The position numbers and the translations under genes are program-made. 64,000 bases of DNA from Physella acuta (Eukaryota; Mollusca; Gastropoda; Physidae), in the NCBI RefSeq assembly GCF_028476545.1, contig NW_026731696.1, positions 62,001-126,000 on the forward strand. Direction: 5' to 3'. The notes beneath the pieces are model-generated. The model was not told the DNA's origin. It saw only the letters and a program-made list of their open reading frames with translations, and searched no databases. Below, in pieces: positions 30,051 to 41,952 of the stretch (position 1 is its first letter; each line of letters opens with the position of its first letter).

Positions 30051-33000
30051 ATGGAGGCCGTGGCGCTATGGGATTTTGAGGCTACCCAGCCAGATGAAAT
30101 GAGTTTTAAAAAGAACAGTAAGCTTTGCGTAAGTGAAATCAGTGTTTATTTCATGTTGTTTAAAAGTTGTTTGTTGAAATTTATAACATAAGTGAGAATC
30201 TTTTAGAATCTCGTCAGCTTATACAAAAGCTATTTTTCCCCTTGGAAGTGACACTGACTGACATTTACCAAAGCATAAATTCCAAATTAAAAATAGATCA
30301 TTCAACGAACTTCCTGGTTGCTCAACTTGGGTACTCTAAAGATTAAGAATAATTCATCTAGTCCAAAGACTGTACATATGGAATTACCACTATAAGAAGT
30401 TATATATATATAGACTATTACAAGGCATAAAGATTAAAATTTATTTCATTTTGAAAAGTTATTAAATAATTTTATTTAGGCCTAGAATTTCATTTAGGCC
30501 TAGCTAGGCTAATTAGAAAAGGCCTATCACTCTAACTAAACTAAACTATTCCCTGACCTTGCCTTACTTTATGGACATCAATGAATGAGTTGACCATGAT
30601 TCCATAACCCATTACATTATCATTATTGACATGGATACAAATCATGTTTTTTTTTTCAAGACTGCCATCAAAGCTGAGGTATAGGCTTAGGGCTTAGGCC
30701 TCAACAAATTTTAAAAAACTGAAGCTTAAAAATAATTCAGAAATTTTAGGCCTAGGCCTATATTTTTAGAATCAATGATATAAAAGTTTCAAATTTAGAG
30801 AAGTTGATAATTACCGATTTGAGTAGTTCCTATTTATTTTCATCAATCCTAAGTTAGAACCTGACATTTAATTTTGTAAAACATTGATTGGGTTTACAGG
30901 AACTCAGTGATAGATATGCTGAAAACTCCCACTTCATAGAAAATTGGCCTAACATAAATTGAACTGAATGATTGAAAACATTATAATTAGGCCTAAATAA
31001 AAAAACAAACACTATGTTTTTAAAGATTGGATCCTAAATATTTAAACATAAATTCTGTAGACAGATGTAGCTTCATCTCTACCTACTACATTTGGCTTAC
31101 TAATATTTGGCCAGTTATTTAATTTTTTCTGTTTCTAAATTAAGTGATAGTGTTGAATTAATTTTTTTGTGATGTCTTACTGAAGAACAATGAAATTGAG
31201 TTATCGGAATGTGTAAATCAAAGTTTGGTACCCAGGCTCACATGAATATTAATTATATCAGATGAGCAAAGTACTGGAGAGGAAGTAAAGTTCTCATTAA
31301 AATAATATGAACTTTGATCTAGATTCTATCAAAATGAGTGGGATAAATGCTAGATTCTACATCCTGTTGTGGTTTGAGTTTATGGCATGAGTGTGCCCAT
31401 TTAAGTGAGACATGAATGATCGTATGATGTGCACCTCTAGTTACTTCAATTTTAGCTAGGCCAAAGTATAAATACAGTAACAATTAAATTTATGGTCATA
31501 TATGCAACTTTAACAGGAATATGTTGTGGAATTAGATAGGATTGGGGATAATTGTACTGGCTGCTTTGTTCTAGAAAAGTCTTTTAAAAAATAAATGTTT
31601 TTGATGACTCTGATGACTTTACAGTAGCCTGTATTTTGTAGCTGAGTGTCATAAACTTAAAATTGAAATTATTGTTCCTTGATAAACTTTAAACTATTGT
31701 TCCTTAACTATTTAAAGTTAAATACTAAATGTTATTTCTGTACAGTTAATTCAAAAGTTTATTATTTCCTCTCCTTAAAAAAATTAGTTAGTTAATATAT
31801 CATGCTGCAAATCTATTTATTTATATGGGGAGCAATGTAGGTAATATTTATTTTAAAATCCCACATGTTATGTTTAGAAATATGCTTAACTGCTTAAAAT
31901 GGTTAAAGTAGCTGCAATTCATGATGTTTGTTGAATGAATGATAACTACATTTTTTTATAATTCATGAAATCACTTATAAAATGTATCTTCACGTGTGAT
32001 TGAATGCATTTGTTTATCTGAAACATTGTTTCATGTTACCATACAGATAATGAATAAAGAAGATGGTGGTTGGTACAGGGCTGTTATGGGAGCACATTCT
32101 GGATTTATTCCAGCATCATATATCAAACTAGAACCACATGAGTAAGCTATTTTCTTTTTGGAAGTTATTGTTAACATCAGCATTTTCATTTGTCTGATGA
32201 CTATTTATTGCTCATTTGGAACCAATAGAATTGTTAAGGAAATTGTGAAAATGTTTTTTTGTGACTTGTACATGTTTTAAGTCCATTTTTTTTTTTAGGA
32301 ATTTGTGTTCAATAAATGTATTATATTTCTTACAATTTTGCAGATGGTATAGAGAACCAATGTCCAGATTAGAAGCAGAAAAATTTATTCTACAAAAATC
32401 ACCTATGGGATCATTTTTACATAATGATGGTGCTTTCATTATAAGAAAGAGTGAGTCAGACAAAAATGGGTTTGCCCTTTCAGTAAAGTAAGTTATTTTT
32501 TGTTCAACATTAATGTGTTATTTTCTTCCCCCGATCATTGAGCTATTTGTTTAGCAACCACTCTAGTTAAAATGCTCATGCAATGTATTAGATTAATTGA
32601 TGAATAATGTCTATTGCAAGTTTATTTACTGCTTAAAAAAATTGTGAGATTTTTTTTTTAAAGTATCATTTCAAATATTCTGAAGTTTTGATAAACGTGT
32701 ATTACAAGTATTTTTTACAGTTATTTAACTGCAGTTACTTGTGAGTTGTGTGGTTTTTTTTTTTTAAATTGTTGTTTTTTATTTTTTTACATAGACATGA
32801 AGACACAGTCCAGCATTTCAAAATTTTAACAGATTCTAACAATAAGTTTTATATATGGCCGAATTCTGTATTCTTGTCAATAAACCAGTTAGTTGAGAAA
32901 TACCGTTCAGAGAATGTTTCAGGGGATCCAAGAAAAATAATTTATCTGAGGGATATCAGGCAGGAGGTATGGATTTTATCTCACTTGCTTATTCTCTTAC

Positions 33001-33250
33001 TAAGTTAAGCATTAAATAACATACAAGTTAATGATTGCTACTGTTTTAAAAAATTAAAATTGCATTATGATTTCTTGAACAGCTGTACGAGGCATTGTAC
33101 GACTTTTCACCAACCAACAGTGAAGAATTGGAGCTGAGGAAAGGAGATGTTATTAAGCTTTTAACAAAGAGTGATCCCAATTGGTGGGAGGGTGAAGTAC
33201 GAGGCAAAACAGGGTTTTTCCCCAAAAATTATGTTAGAGAATGCAAATAA
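30051..33250 (+). CDS. GRB2: GRB2-family SH3-SH2-SH3 adaptor
   Basis: Five exons: 30051-30128, 32047-32141, 32344-32487, 32795-32966, 33083-33250; 657 nt, 218 aa plus stop (human GRB2 217). N-SH3 at residues 1-57 (MEAVALWDFEATQPDEMSF ... GFIPASYIKLEPHE). SH2 from W59, with the phosphotyrosine-binding Arg92 in GAFIIRKSES and Trp127 in KFYIWPN, the residue that gives GRB2 its pYxN preference. C-SH3 from L164 (LYEALYDFSPTNSEELELRK, DPNWWEGEVRGKTGFFPKNY). The family couples receptor tyrosine kinases to SOS and Ras in the cytosol. Oddities: the N-SH3 ALYDF motif is ALWDF, and the SH2 has a longer loop (SPMGSFLHNDG). A diverged paralogue such as a GRAP-like copy is possible, so the exact orthology is inference. 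Confidence 0.9.
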
Positions 33251-35650
33251 GTTTATTAGATGACTTTGTTGCTATTGTATAATTGCTGTACAGAACTGTC
33301 AACTTGATTAATTTTCTGATACACCCTGGACTCAAAATATAAGCACACACTTGTTTCACTGGTAAAGATTGAAAAGAACTAAAGATCTTAGTAAATCGCT
33401 TCATTAAATTCCTGCCTACTTAATTGTCATTGTATTTCATAATTATTTATAGTTTGTGAGAATTGAGTTTTAAGGTTGAAAGAGTAAATTAATCAAAATG
33501 CATATTTATGTTTGATTTTTCTGTTCCCATTTTTAAAGGCTAGTGTAAGTTAATTGTTTTGAGTAGCTATCCTTTATTTTTTTGTCTTATAACTTTTTGA
33601 AATACACATTTTGTTCTTGTTCACAACATGCTCCTCTCTTTTATCCCTCTTGCAGTATGTATATTGAAATTGCAATATAACAAAAATGTTTAGGCATTTT
33701 ATAACAGTACAAACTGTGTGGTCATCTAAAAAGTATTATGTTTGCTCAACAATAGTACATTCACAAGCTCTTAACACAAAAAATTTGCCTTTTTGTTTGT
33801 CTATATTTATGTTGTAGAATAGCAAAAGGTAAAAAGGTACTTGCATTTCACTGTCTCAAAGTTTACCATAGCTCTTCGCCAACATTGGGGGGAGGGGGGG
33901 CTTTCACATTTGTAAATTCTTCATTAGTAAAAGATCCATTGGTCATAGATTACTTCTTGGGCTCTTACTTTTCTGTTTGATTCAGGACTCTCCCCTCCTG
34001 TGTTCTAAAAATCTCTTCTCAGTTTTTTATTGAACCAAGGATAAAATGTTCATAATATACCCACTGATCATAAAAACCACATTATTAGGTAATGTGTATG
34101 TCATTGCATAAATATTGTGCTATGTGAATTAGCCATAAGACATAGTCATGTATAATATAATTGTGTGGTTGGGGTAGGTTTCTTCTGATGATCTTTGCAG
34201 TTAGTCAGGTGTTGTTTACATCTGTTTGACCATGGCTGATGTTCTGCGGGTCCCTGAGGTATCACATGCAAGTGTTGATGTATACTTTGTGTGAACTTTT
34301 CTATAACATGATACTCTCAACTGACACTTGTTACACAAAATAACATAAGCATAATTGCTTGTTACTGTTACATGATGGATTGACATAAATACATTGTTTT
34401 TGTGAATCTAAGCTGTACAATGGCTACTGGGCTGTACAATACTTGCTACAGATGTACTTCAATTCTATTTGATGTTACACTCAGACTTGCCCTTAGAGAA
34501 TGTCCTAATCTTGCTTTGAGAATATAAAGAGCTATAATTTATTAGTCTTTGCTATGTTAGACATCAACTTTTGATCTATCAGTAGTTTTTATAATTAATT
34601 TTTATGTTTAATTTTTAATAATTAGCCATTTTTTGAAGACTTATTTATAACAATTGAAGATAGTGTAGTCTACACATTCAGTAGAGCTGCTTAAAATAAT
34701 TTTGTTCTAATGTATTTGTTCAGTTAGGTTAGTTCTGAATTAGATTCTGAAAAGATTATCTTCCCAAAGATTGAAAGATTTAAAATTACTTTTTGGATGT
34801 TGTTTGTCATCAGTGACATTATGTGCCTTATGTAATTAGAAATGAAATACTCCTTGATTATCTTACTATAAAATCAAAACTTTCAATTTTCCAAATGAAT
34901 CAAGTCTCATTAGAGCATTAAATTCTAGTAGCAAAGATCCTAGGTCATATAGACTTGTTGCAGTTGACAGTAAAGCCCTGTTGAATCTGTCATTGTTAGT
35001 GTTGATAATGGACCAAAATAATTGTCTTTATTTTCCTACAACTTCTGCATTCCTGTGGCAGATGTTGGCTGTTATCGTGATAAATATTAATGACGTGCCC
35101 CCACCCCCTGTGATCCCGCTACTGGGTTTTGTACAGTTTTCTACAGGTCATCCATTGTTTATCTATATACATCAATATATTTGATACATGTAAATATAGA
35201 TGTTAAAATAATATTGCTGATTTATGTGAGAATGTTCTTTGGAAGTGAACAATAATTTCTTATTCCAAGGCATTTTTCTTGTTAAATCATATATTTGCTG
35301 TTATTTTTTTTTATGGATACTTATTTGTTAAACAAATTTTTAGTACATATTTTCCCCAATTATTTATTTTATGAGAATTTTTCTAGTAGGCTACAATTCT
35401 ACTTGCGTACAATTTGTCCAGGGATATTTCTACTTTTAGTGCTAGTTCAGTATACTCCAGTCACTTCCTCTATCCACAATATTTCTTTTGTCTGTACAGT
35501 TTTTTAGGCTCAAGTTATCGAGTTTATTTTAAAAAATGTATGCCACTGATGCTTTAAACAAACATATCCATTCTGTGTACATCATTTTGTCTTCTCTACC
35601 CATGTGCTGTGTCTGTATTGGATGAATAAAACTTTTTTCTGTTCTCATTG
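33251..35650 (+). other. GRB2-like 3' UTR
   Basis: No open frame of note. AATAAA at 35625-35630 followed by a T/GT-rich stretch (CTTTTTTCTGTTCTC) is the best polyadenylation site, giving a 3' UTR of about 2.4 kb if used; an AATAACA-type region nearer the stop offers no strong alternative. Confidence 0.45.
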
Positions 35651-36249
35651 GCTTTGCTTTTAGACATTTGTTAGGGTTTTCAAAATTATTTATTATGAAC
35701 ACTGACACATGTTTATTGGGGCTGAAAGATGTGTTATCACTTTGTAGATATAGCGCCAGTCTGCTTTCAGGGTAACCTAATTTTTTTAATCAACAATGTA
35801 GGTATTGATAGAACTAAACCGAGTATACAAAACCCATTTTAATACATTTTTATTTTAAAATCAGTTACAATTAGGTATTGTAGTTTTAAAAAAATAGCTT
35901 GACAAATTCTAGGCATGATTCACTGCTAGAAGGTGAATCCTGTTGTATGGTTAGTTGTGCTGTGCTAAATATTATATCAAGAGGTTTTTTTATAGATCCT
36001 ATTTACAAGCCTTTTTAAATTGCAACACATTTTTAAACAGGGCTGCCTGCCCTAAAAACACTTTTTTTTTAAATAATGTATTTCACTTTATGTTGCAAGT
36101 TAACTTATCAAATTTATCTGGATATTAATATTCTGAATAAATGCAAATTTCATGAGGTCAGATTGAGTTCAAACACACACACTATAAGACTACTAGCATT
36201 TCCTACCTGATGTGGAAAGAAAGTACCAGATAACAATTTTTATCTAGCT
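35651..36249. other. intergenic, no gene seen
   Basis: AT-rich; nothing supported. Confidence 0.5.
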
Positions 36250-36465
36250 CAGGGGTCTCCAAACTACGGCCCGCGGGCCGTATGTGGCCCGCGAGGTCCT
36301 CTCATCCGGCCCGCGGAGATCTTTTTGTCCATTGAAAAACGTTTGTTGGTGACGGCTGAGGAACTTTGCCCAGAAAAATCAAAGACATGCCTGGAAGAAA
36401 CTGGCCCCCAAACTGAAAATTGATAGTTAATGCGGCCCTCAGACTGAAAAGTTTGGAGACCCCTG
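36250..36465. mobile_element. hAT-type MITE, 216 bp, intact ends
   Basis: Left end CAGGGGTCTCCAAACT, right end AGTTTGGAGACCCCTG, a perfect 15-16-bp inverted pair. Exact 8-bp flanking duplication ATCTAGCT (36242-36249 and 36466-36473). Internal GGCCCGCGGGCC palindrome near the left end. GC-rich body in AT-rich DNA. No protein; must have been mobilised in trans. Confidence 0.93.
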
Positions 36466-37954
36466 ATCTAGCTGAATGTAAACACCATCATTCTGGTGTC
36501 TGTCAAGATCATAAAGTTATGCAGAAAATCTGACAAGTAGGCAGCCCTGTTTCATCATTTTGGTGCAGCTACTTTTAATTTTTTTAACGTTATTGCAAAT
36601 ATGTTAAAAATCACAGTTTGTTGATTTAGCAAACAACTGCCTGTTTTAATAATTTCAGGTTCAAACGTATGTATTGTGTAAGTGTCATTTGTAAACATTT
36701 TAAAATTGTCAACTTGCATTTTATGGTAAATCTTGATTTAAATCTATACACATTTTGAAAGATCAACATTTGTAAGTTTCTTAAGTTAGGGCACATTTCT
36801 TATCTGTCATGACTTAGCTGTAAAATTGTTGACATTCTTAATTAAAGTCATTCTAACCCCTGGTTCCGTTTTTATTTGTCAGGCATTCAGAACTTCAAAA
36901 AAAAAGTTAGAAAGTAGGTGTAATATTAATATTAAAGCCAACCGGTGAAGTTAATTGGCTGAATGAGAATGTCAGAAAATGGTATGAAAAAAGGTGAACC
37001 ACTAGCATTGTGACCTAAAGCTAGTCAAGTTAAATATTTGATACAGCACACACCCAATGACTTGCTTCTATATCATGTCAGTGCCCTGAAGCATGAGCCC
37101 TAATACATCTACCACTATTGCTATCATAATTAAACAAGTATTACAACTTAACAAGCTTAATTCCTGAGTAGAGCTAGACATCATGGGTGTCCTACATCTA
37201 CCACTATTGGTGTCTAACTTGAACAAGTGTTACAGCTGTACAGAAAATAGTACAAACTGATTCAAACAGAACCTTTGTGACTAACAACCACAAGCTGAAA
37301 AGATAGACCACAAATAGGTCAGAGGCTCACCAACACAATCAACCCATTAAAGCTGCTCAAGATTTTATGAAACAAAACTGAGTCAAGGAAGCAAATTTGA
37401 AAGTATGACTGGTATGGGGGGGGGGGATGAGTCACTGACACAACTGTTCTATTTTATTAACAAACCACTTCACATTAAATCTGTTTGATGGGGCTTCAGG
37501 AATAGGTTGGTTGTGGTAAACTACATGTACAGATCCATACATTCAAGTGATAGTAAAAAAAAAAAAAAAAAAGGAATAATTGGGAAGGGGTGTGGGTATG
37601 TTTAAATGAAAAAGGAAGTGAATTAACTTTTTGTAACTTATACCTCCATTCAGTTTTTCATCTAACTCACTTTTAAAATGTATATCTTGAATTAGGGCCT
37701 ATAACTGTAATTCAAAGCTGTAAAACACACTTCCTTACTTTGTGTTAAAATTGCTTAGCATTAACAAATTGAATTGTATAAAGAATTAAATAATTATAAT
37801 TTTTAGAGCTCATTTTTTTTATTTCATTAGATTCATGTTTAAAATGTACAACAATAATGAACAAACAGCGTAGCTGTCAGATTACAATTAAATGTAAAAA
37901 ACACCTGACAAAAACTTAAAAATCAGCAAAAACACGTTTGGAATAATATATGCT
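36466..37954. other. intergenic, no gene seen
   Basis: AT-rich, short G tract at about 37415 and A-run at about 37556. A partial duplication around CATCTACCACTATTG (about 37108 and 37197). No gene supported. Confidence 0.5.
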
Positions 37955-38460
37955 GGTGTATAGTTTTTGGCTGGAGTGTGTACCAACTTTATCTTCCTGT
38001 TTTAGCAAGTAGAGTGAGGTGTGTAAAGTTTATGGCTGAAGTGTGTACAACATTGGCTGGAGTGTGTACCAACTTTTATCTTCCTGTTTTAGCTAGAGTT
38101 GTGAGGTGTATACAACATTGGCTGGAGTGTGTACCAACTTTATCTTCCTGTTCTAGCAAGTGGAGTGAGGTGTGTGTGTGTACCAACTTAATCTTCCTGT
38201 TTCAGTTATTGGTGTGAGGTTTGTACAGTGTTGGCTGGGGTGTGTACAGCATTGGCTAGAGTGTGTACCCACTTTATCTTCCTGTTTTAGCAAGTAGAGT
38301 GAGGTGTGTAAAGTTTATGGCTGAAGTGTGTACAACGTTGGCTGGAGTGTATACCAAATTTATCTTCCTGTTTTAGCTAGAGTTGTGAGGTTTATACAAC
38401 ATTAGCTGGAGTGTGTACAGCATTGACTGGAGTGTGTACCAACTTTATCTTCCTGCTGTG
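37955..38460 (+). repeat. complex tandem repeat with splice-acceptor-like units
   Basis: Units of about 60-120 bp built from GGCTGGAGTGTGTACC, AACTTTATCTTCCTGTTTTAG and AGTAGAGTGAGGTGTGTA. The pyrimidine-rich TATCTTCCTGTTTTAGCAAG looks like a 3' splice site and recurs about six times; the last, diverged version abuts the exon-like block at 38466. Confidence 0.88.
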
Positions 38461-38465
38461 TTCAG

Positions 38466-38557
38466 GGCTAGCAAGTGGAAGCATGTTTTGGTGGGTGAGC
38501 AAACGAGCTGCCGTCATGTCAGTTAAGGACGAAAGGGAAGACCACTCTCAGTCCTGA
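38466..38557 (+). CDS. candidate isolated last exon, product unknown
   Basis: After CTTCCTGCTGTGTTCAG the sequence opens for 29 codons in one phase: LASGSMFWWVSKRAAVMSVK, then DEREDHSQS and TGA. It is GC-richer than its flanks and the peptide looks protein-like, but no donor exon in phase was found upstream and the last GRB2 exons do not match the phase without a stop. May be part of an unrecognised gene, an alternative end or chance. Confidence 0.25.
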
Positions 38558-41500
38558 TAGTTGCTGCTGAGAGATGGTGAAGATGAATGGCTACGAAAAA
38601 ACAACACTCATAGAAAATGTATGACATGTTGGTACAGTCCAGAGTTATTAGTTCATTTGGATTAATAATTTTAAAAACTAAAACCAACAAGGAGAAATAA
38701 TCTCCGTTAATATAATTCATTACTTCCTTAGCAACCATCTAAGACAGATAATTCAATTTTGCTGCACTTATTGCTAATTTAAATATTTTTATGAAGAACA
38801 AATGTGCTGCCCGGAGTAGAAAAATTGTCAATGACATTATACAGAATCAAAACATCTCTTTAAATAAAATGGTTAGTTTAATATCATTTTAGTTGCTAAA
38901 TTATCTTGTTCAATTGTTTTGTTTCAGAAAAAATTATCTTAAGTTTATAAATTCATACATATTTTCAAGACTCAACATTTTTGGGTATTAAAAATATTTT
39001 TTAAAAAGTTTAACAATGCTGAACAATTCATAATTTTTAAAAAGTTCATTTTGTAAAAGCTTTTTACATACCTCTTAACTAAGATTATATACACAATTCT
39101 TTTTTTTTAAAACTCAATACATCCAACATAATTCTCCCAGTAGTTTTTCTTCTTTCATTACAGTTAAACAAAAAAACTCAATTGTAACATTTTTCTCAAA
39201 CAAAAAATAACAATCTTTAAAAAGATTTTGAAAATAATGTGTAATATTTTAGAAAGCTCAATATAACATAAGTAGACAAAATATCAACACATTCAAATGA
39301 GTATGGTTGGATTGAAATCACAATGACTTTGATAGCTAAAAAAAAAAAACAACTAAAAATTAAAAGTTTAGGATATTAAAAAAGTGTAATTAAACAAGTA
39401 AAAATTAATTATTAAAAAATATCTTCATTCTATAAGGATTTCTTTTAATTCAACTAGTAAACAATTAATAAAAGATACAGGCATGGAACAATTGTATATC
39501 AAACATTTTAATTTTTACAAGTACATTCAAATGTATTTGAGCAGAAAATGTAGTGTTTACAATTCTAAATACAAAAATATTTATATTTACATTTTGAGGA
39601 TTAAAATAAGTTTTCTTTTCAAAACAATAGGAACAATAGATGCGTTACATTTTCATTTCTCATAAAAGTAAATAAATATATAGGGCACAATATGTCTTCA
39701 GAATATATTACCCCCTGTATCGGAAAATTTAAAATGTACTACGTATATGCCAAAATAAACTGAATCCTACATCTGTTATTTTGTATTATGAAGTTTTGTT
39801 AATGATCAAAACTTGTAACCTATTTCTAATGGAGTGAGTTCTTTCAAACTTTATAGATAAGCTCATTTCCAATGACAATGCAAGAATAACTCATTAATAT
39901 TAATTAGTAATTGAAATTAATTTAGAGAATATGATATTGAATAACAAAAGAAAAGATCATTGGATCTGTCAGGTGAACTGGTGTTCATGTCTATTGTGTA
40001 CACGATCAGACAAATTTTTAAATTTATATTTTGATGATATTGAAATATTAAAAAGGTAGAAAATAAAATGAGTATAAAACGTAGCCATAAACAAAACACT
40101 AAAAAAAAAAACCACAAAATTTCTTCAGATGTAATAGTAAAAATAAAAGTTATGGTAACAAATGTAAAGTATACTTGAGTGACCAAAACTTTTAATTTTT
40201 TGTTGCAGTTATACTTTTAAAGCGAAAAAAATGTGGGTTTATTTCCTTGATTGGGGTACATTAAAAAGCTTATTCTAAACGTTTTAATATTTATTTTAAT
40301 GAAATGATCTCATTATGTTAAATATAAAACCCAATATAATACATGTCACTAGAAATGAAAATATCCTGTTTAGAAAAGAATATTTTTTCTATGAAATGAA
40401 GAATTTTTAACAATAGCTGTCTCTGATATCAGTGAAATCAATGTGAAATCAATTAGAAGATAATAAGGCACAACTGGACAGAGTGCTAATTGAATTTTAT
40501 TTACCCTTAGGGAGCAGAAAAATGTAAAACAACTTGATAAAAATCATTAAAAAGATGAGTAGGTAACAAAAACGTTCTACATTAATATACAAGCCATCAG
40601 TAAAGCATGAAAAAATATTTTTTACACACATACAAACTCTGATATGTTGCAGAAAATAATTATTTTTTTGTATTAGAATACACATATTTTTAAATGATTT
40701 TTTTTTTCAAACACCAAAACACAGTAAAAATCTAACAATATTTTTTTACATCTCGTTTTAAAATACAAAGTTACATTAATACATTCAGCATTTAAGATGG
40801 AAGATTTATTGATTTATTTTCCAAACAAATTTCCAATAAAGATAAATGATTAAGAAAACCATTTGAAATGAGGCATCTCTAATTCAACTAGAAGATTAAG
40901 ATCATTAGTTCCACATGCTGAGTAGTTGTCCTGAGGAGTTAGGGTTGGACAGGTTAAAGTAATAGTTAAACCATTGTTAAGTCTTAGTTTGTTAAATGAA
41001 AGGGTTATTATCTCACTATTGCTAAGGAGATTTCCAAAATAAAAGCTATTGAATCATCCAGTTGTTTTTTCAATAAGCTGTTAGAAAACTTATAACAGCA
41101 ATTGAACTAGTTGTGGCACAAAATTTAGAAAGCAAAAACATAAAGCTTAAATGGTTAAAACAAAACAGAGAACTAATCTTATTCCCCACATCACATCTAA
41201 ATGTCATCAAACCTTATTTACCTGACCATATTTAGTTACATTTATCCTAATGTCATGAGTGTCTACATTATCATACTTGGACTTTATCTACAATAAATTG
41301 TATTAAGTATTTCTTTTAAGCTCTTTAAACTGCAAGTTATCTTATTATCACTACTATAATAAATTGTTTCAAGCTTTAAAAATATTGTCAATAAAATTTT
41401 TCGGAGTGATGATTAAAACTATTTACCCTGTACTTATCTCTTATTAGAGGATTATATAACATGATTGTAACATAGAGGAAAGTGTTGCTAATTAAATTTA

Positions 41501-41952
41501 ACCTAGTGATAAGGCAGGAACTGTAATTCTAGAGTTACCTTTAAAATAGAACTCATAATAAAAAACTTATTGGAGTTACCCTAATGACAACTGAGATGCA
41601 AAAAACACAGCCAACAATTTAAGGTGGAAGTCATGGTAGATACCTACCTTGGTAAGATACTGTACATTTTAATCGGCGGTTTAAATTGAGTACTTTGATG
41701 TTTTATAAATCAACTTATTACCAATAGTTTAAAGCAATCTTTGGTGATTATTTCCATAATGTTATAATATACAAATTCAATCTCAAGCCTTGGTATTTGA
41801 AGTTACTTATAATAAGTAAGAATTTTTTTAAGTACATGAAAGACAAAGTTATCAGCAGATTATGTCTAAATGGAAAGTTTTATAGTTTGTGTCAGACAGC
41901 GGCTTATCCTATAATTTGGATGAGTGTAGACTGGTGGCATTAGAAAGTGATA
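38558..41952 (-). other. TTYH 3' UTR and intergenic DNA
   Basis: Very AT-rich with no coding exon seen on either strand. Several minus-strand AATAAA words (for example about 40804-40819) could serve TTYH, which ends at 41953. Where the transcript ends cannot be told. Confidence 0.45.
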
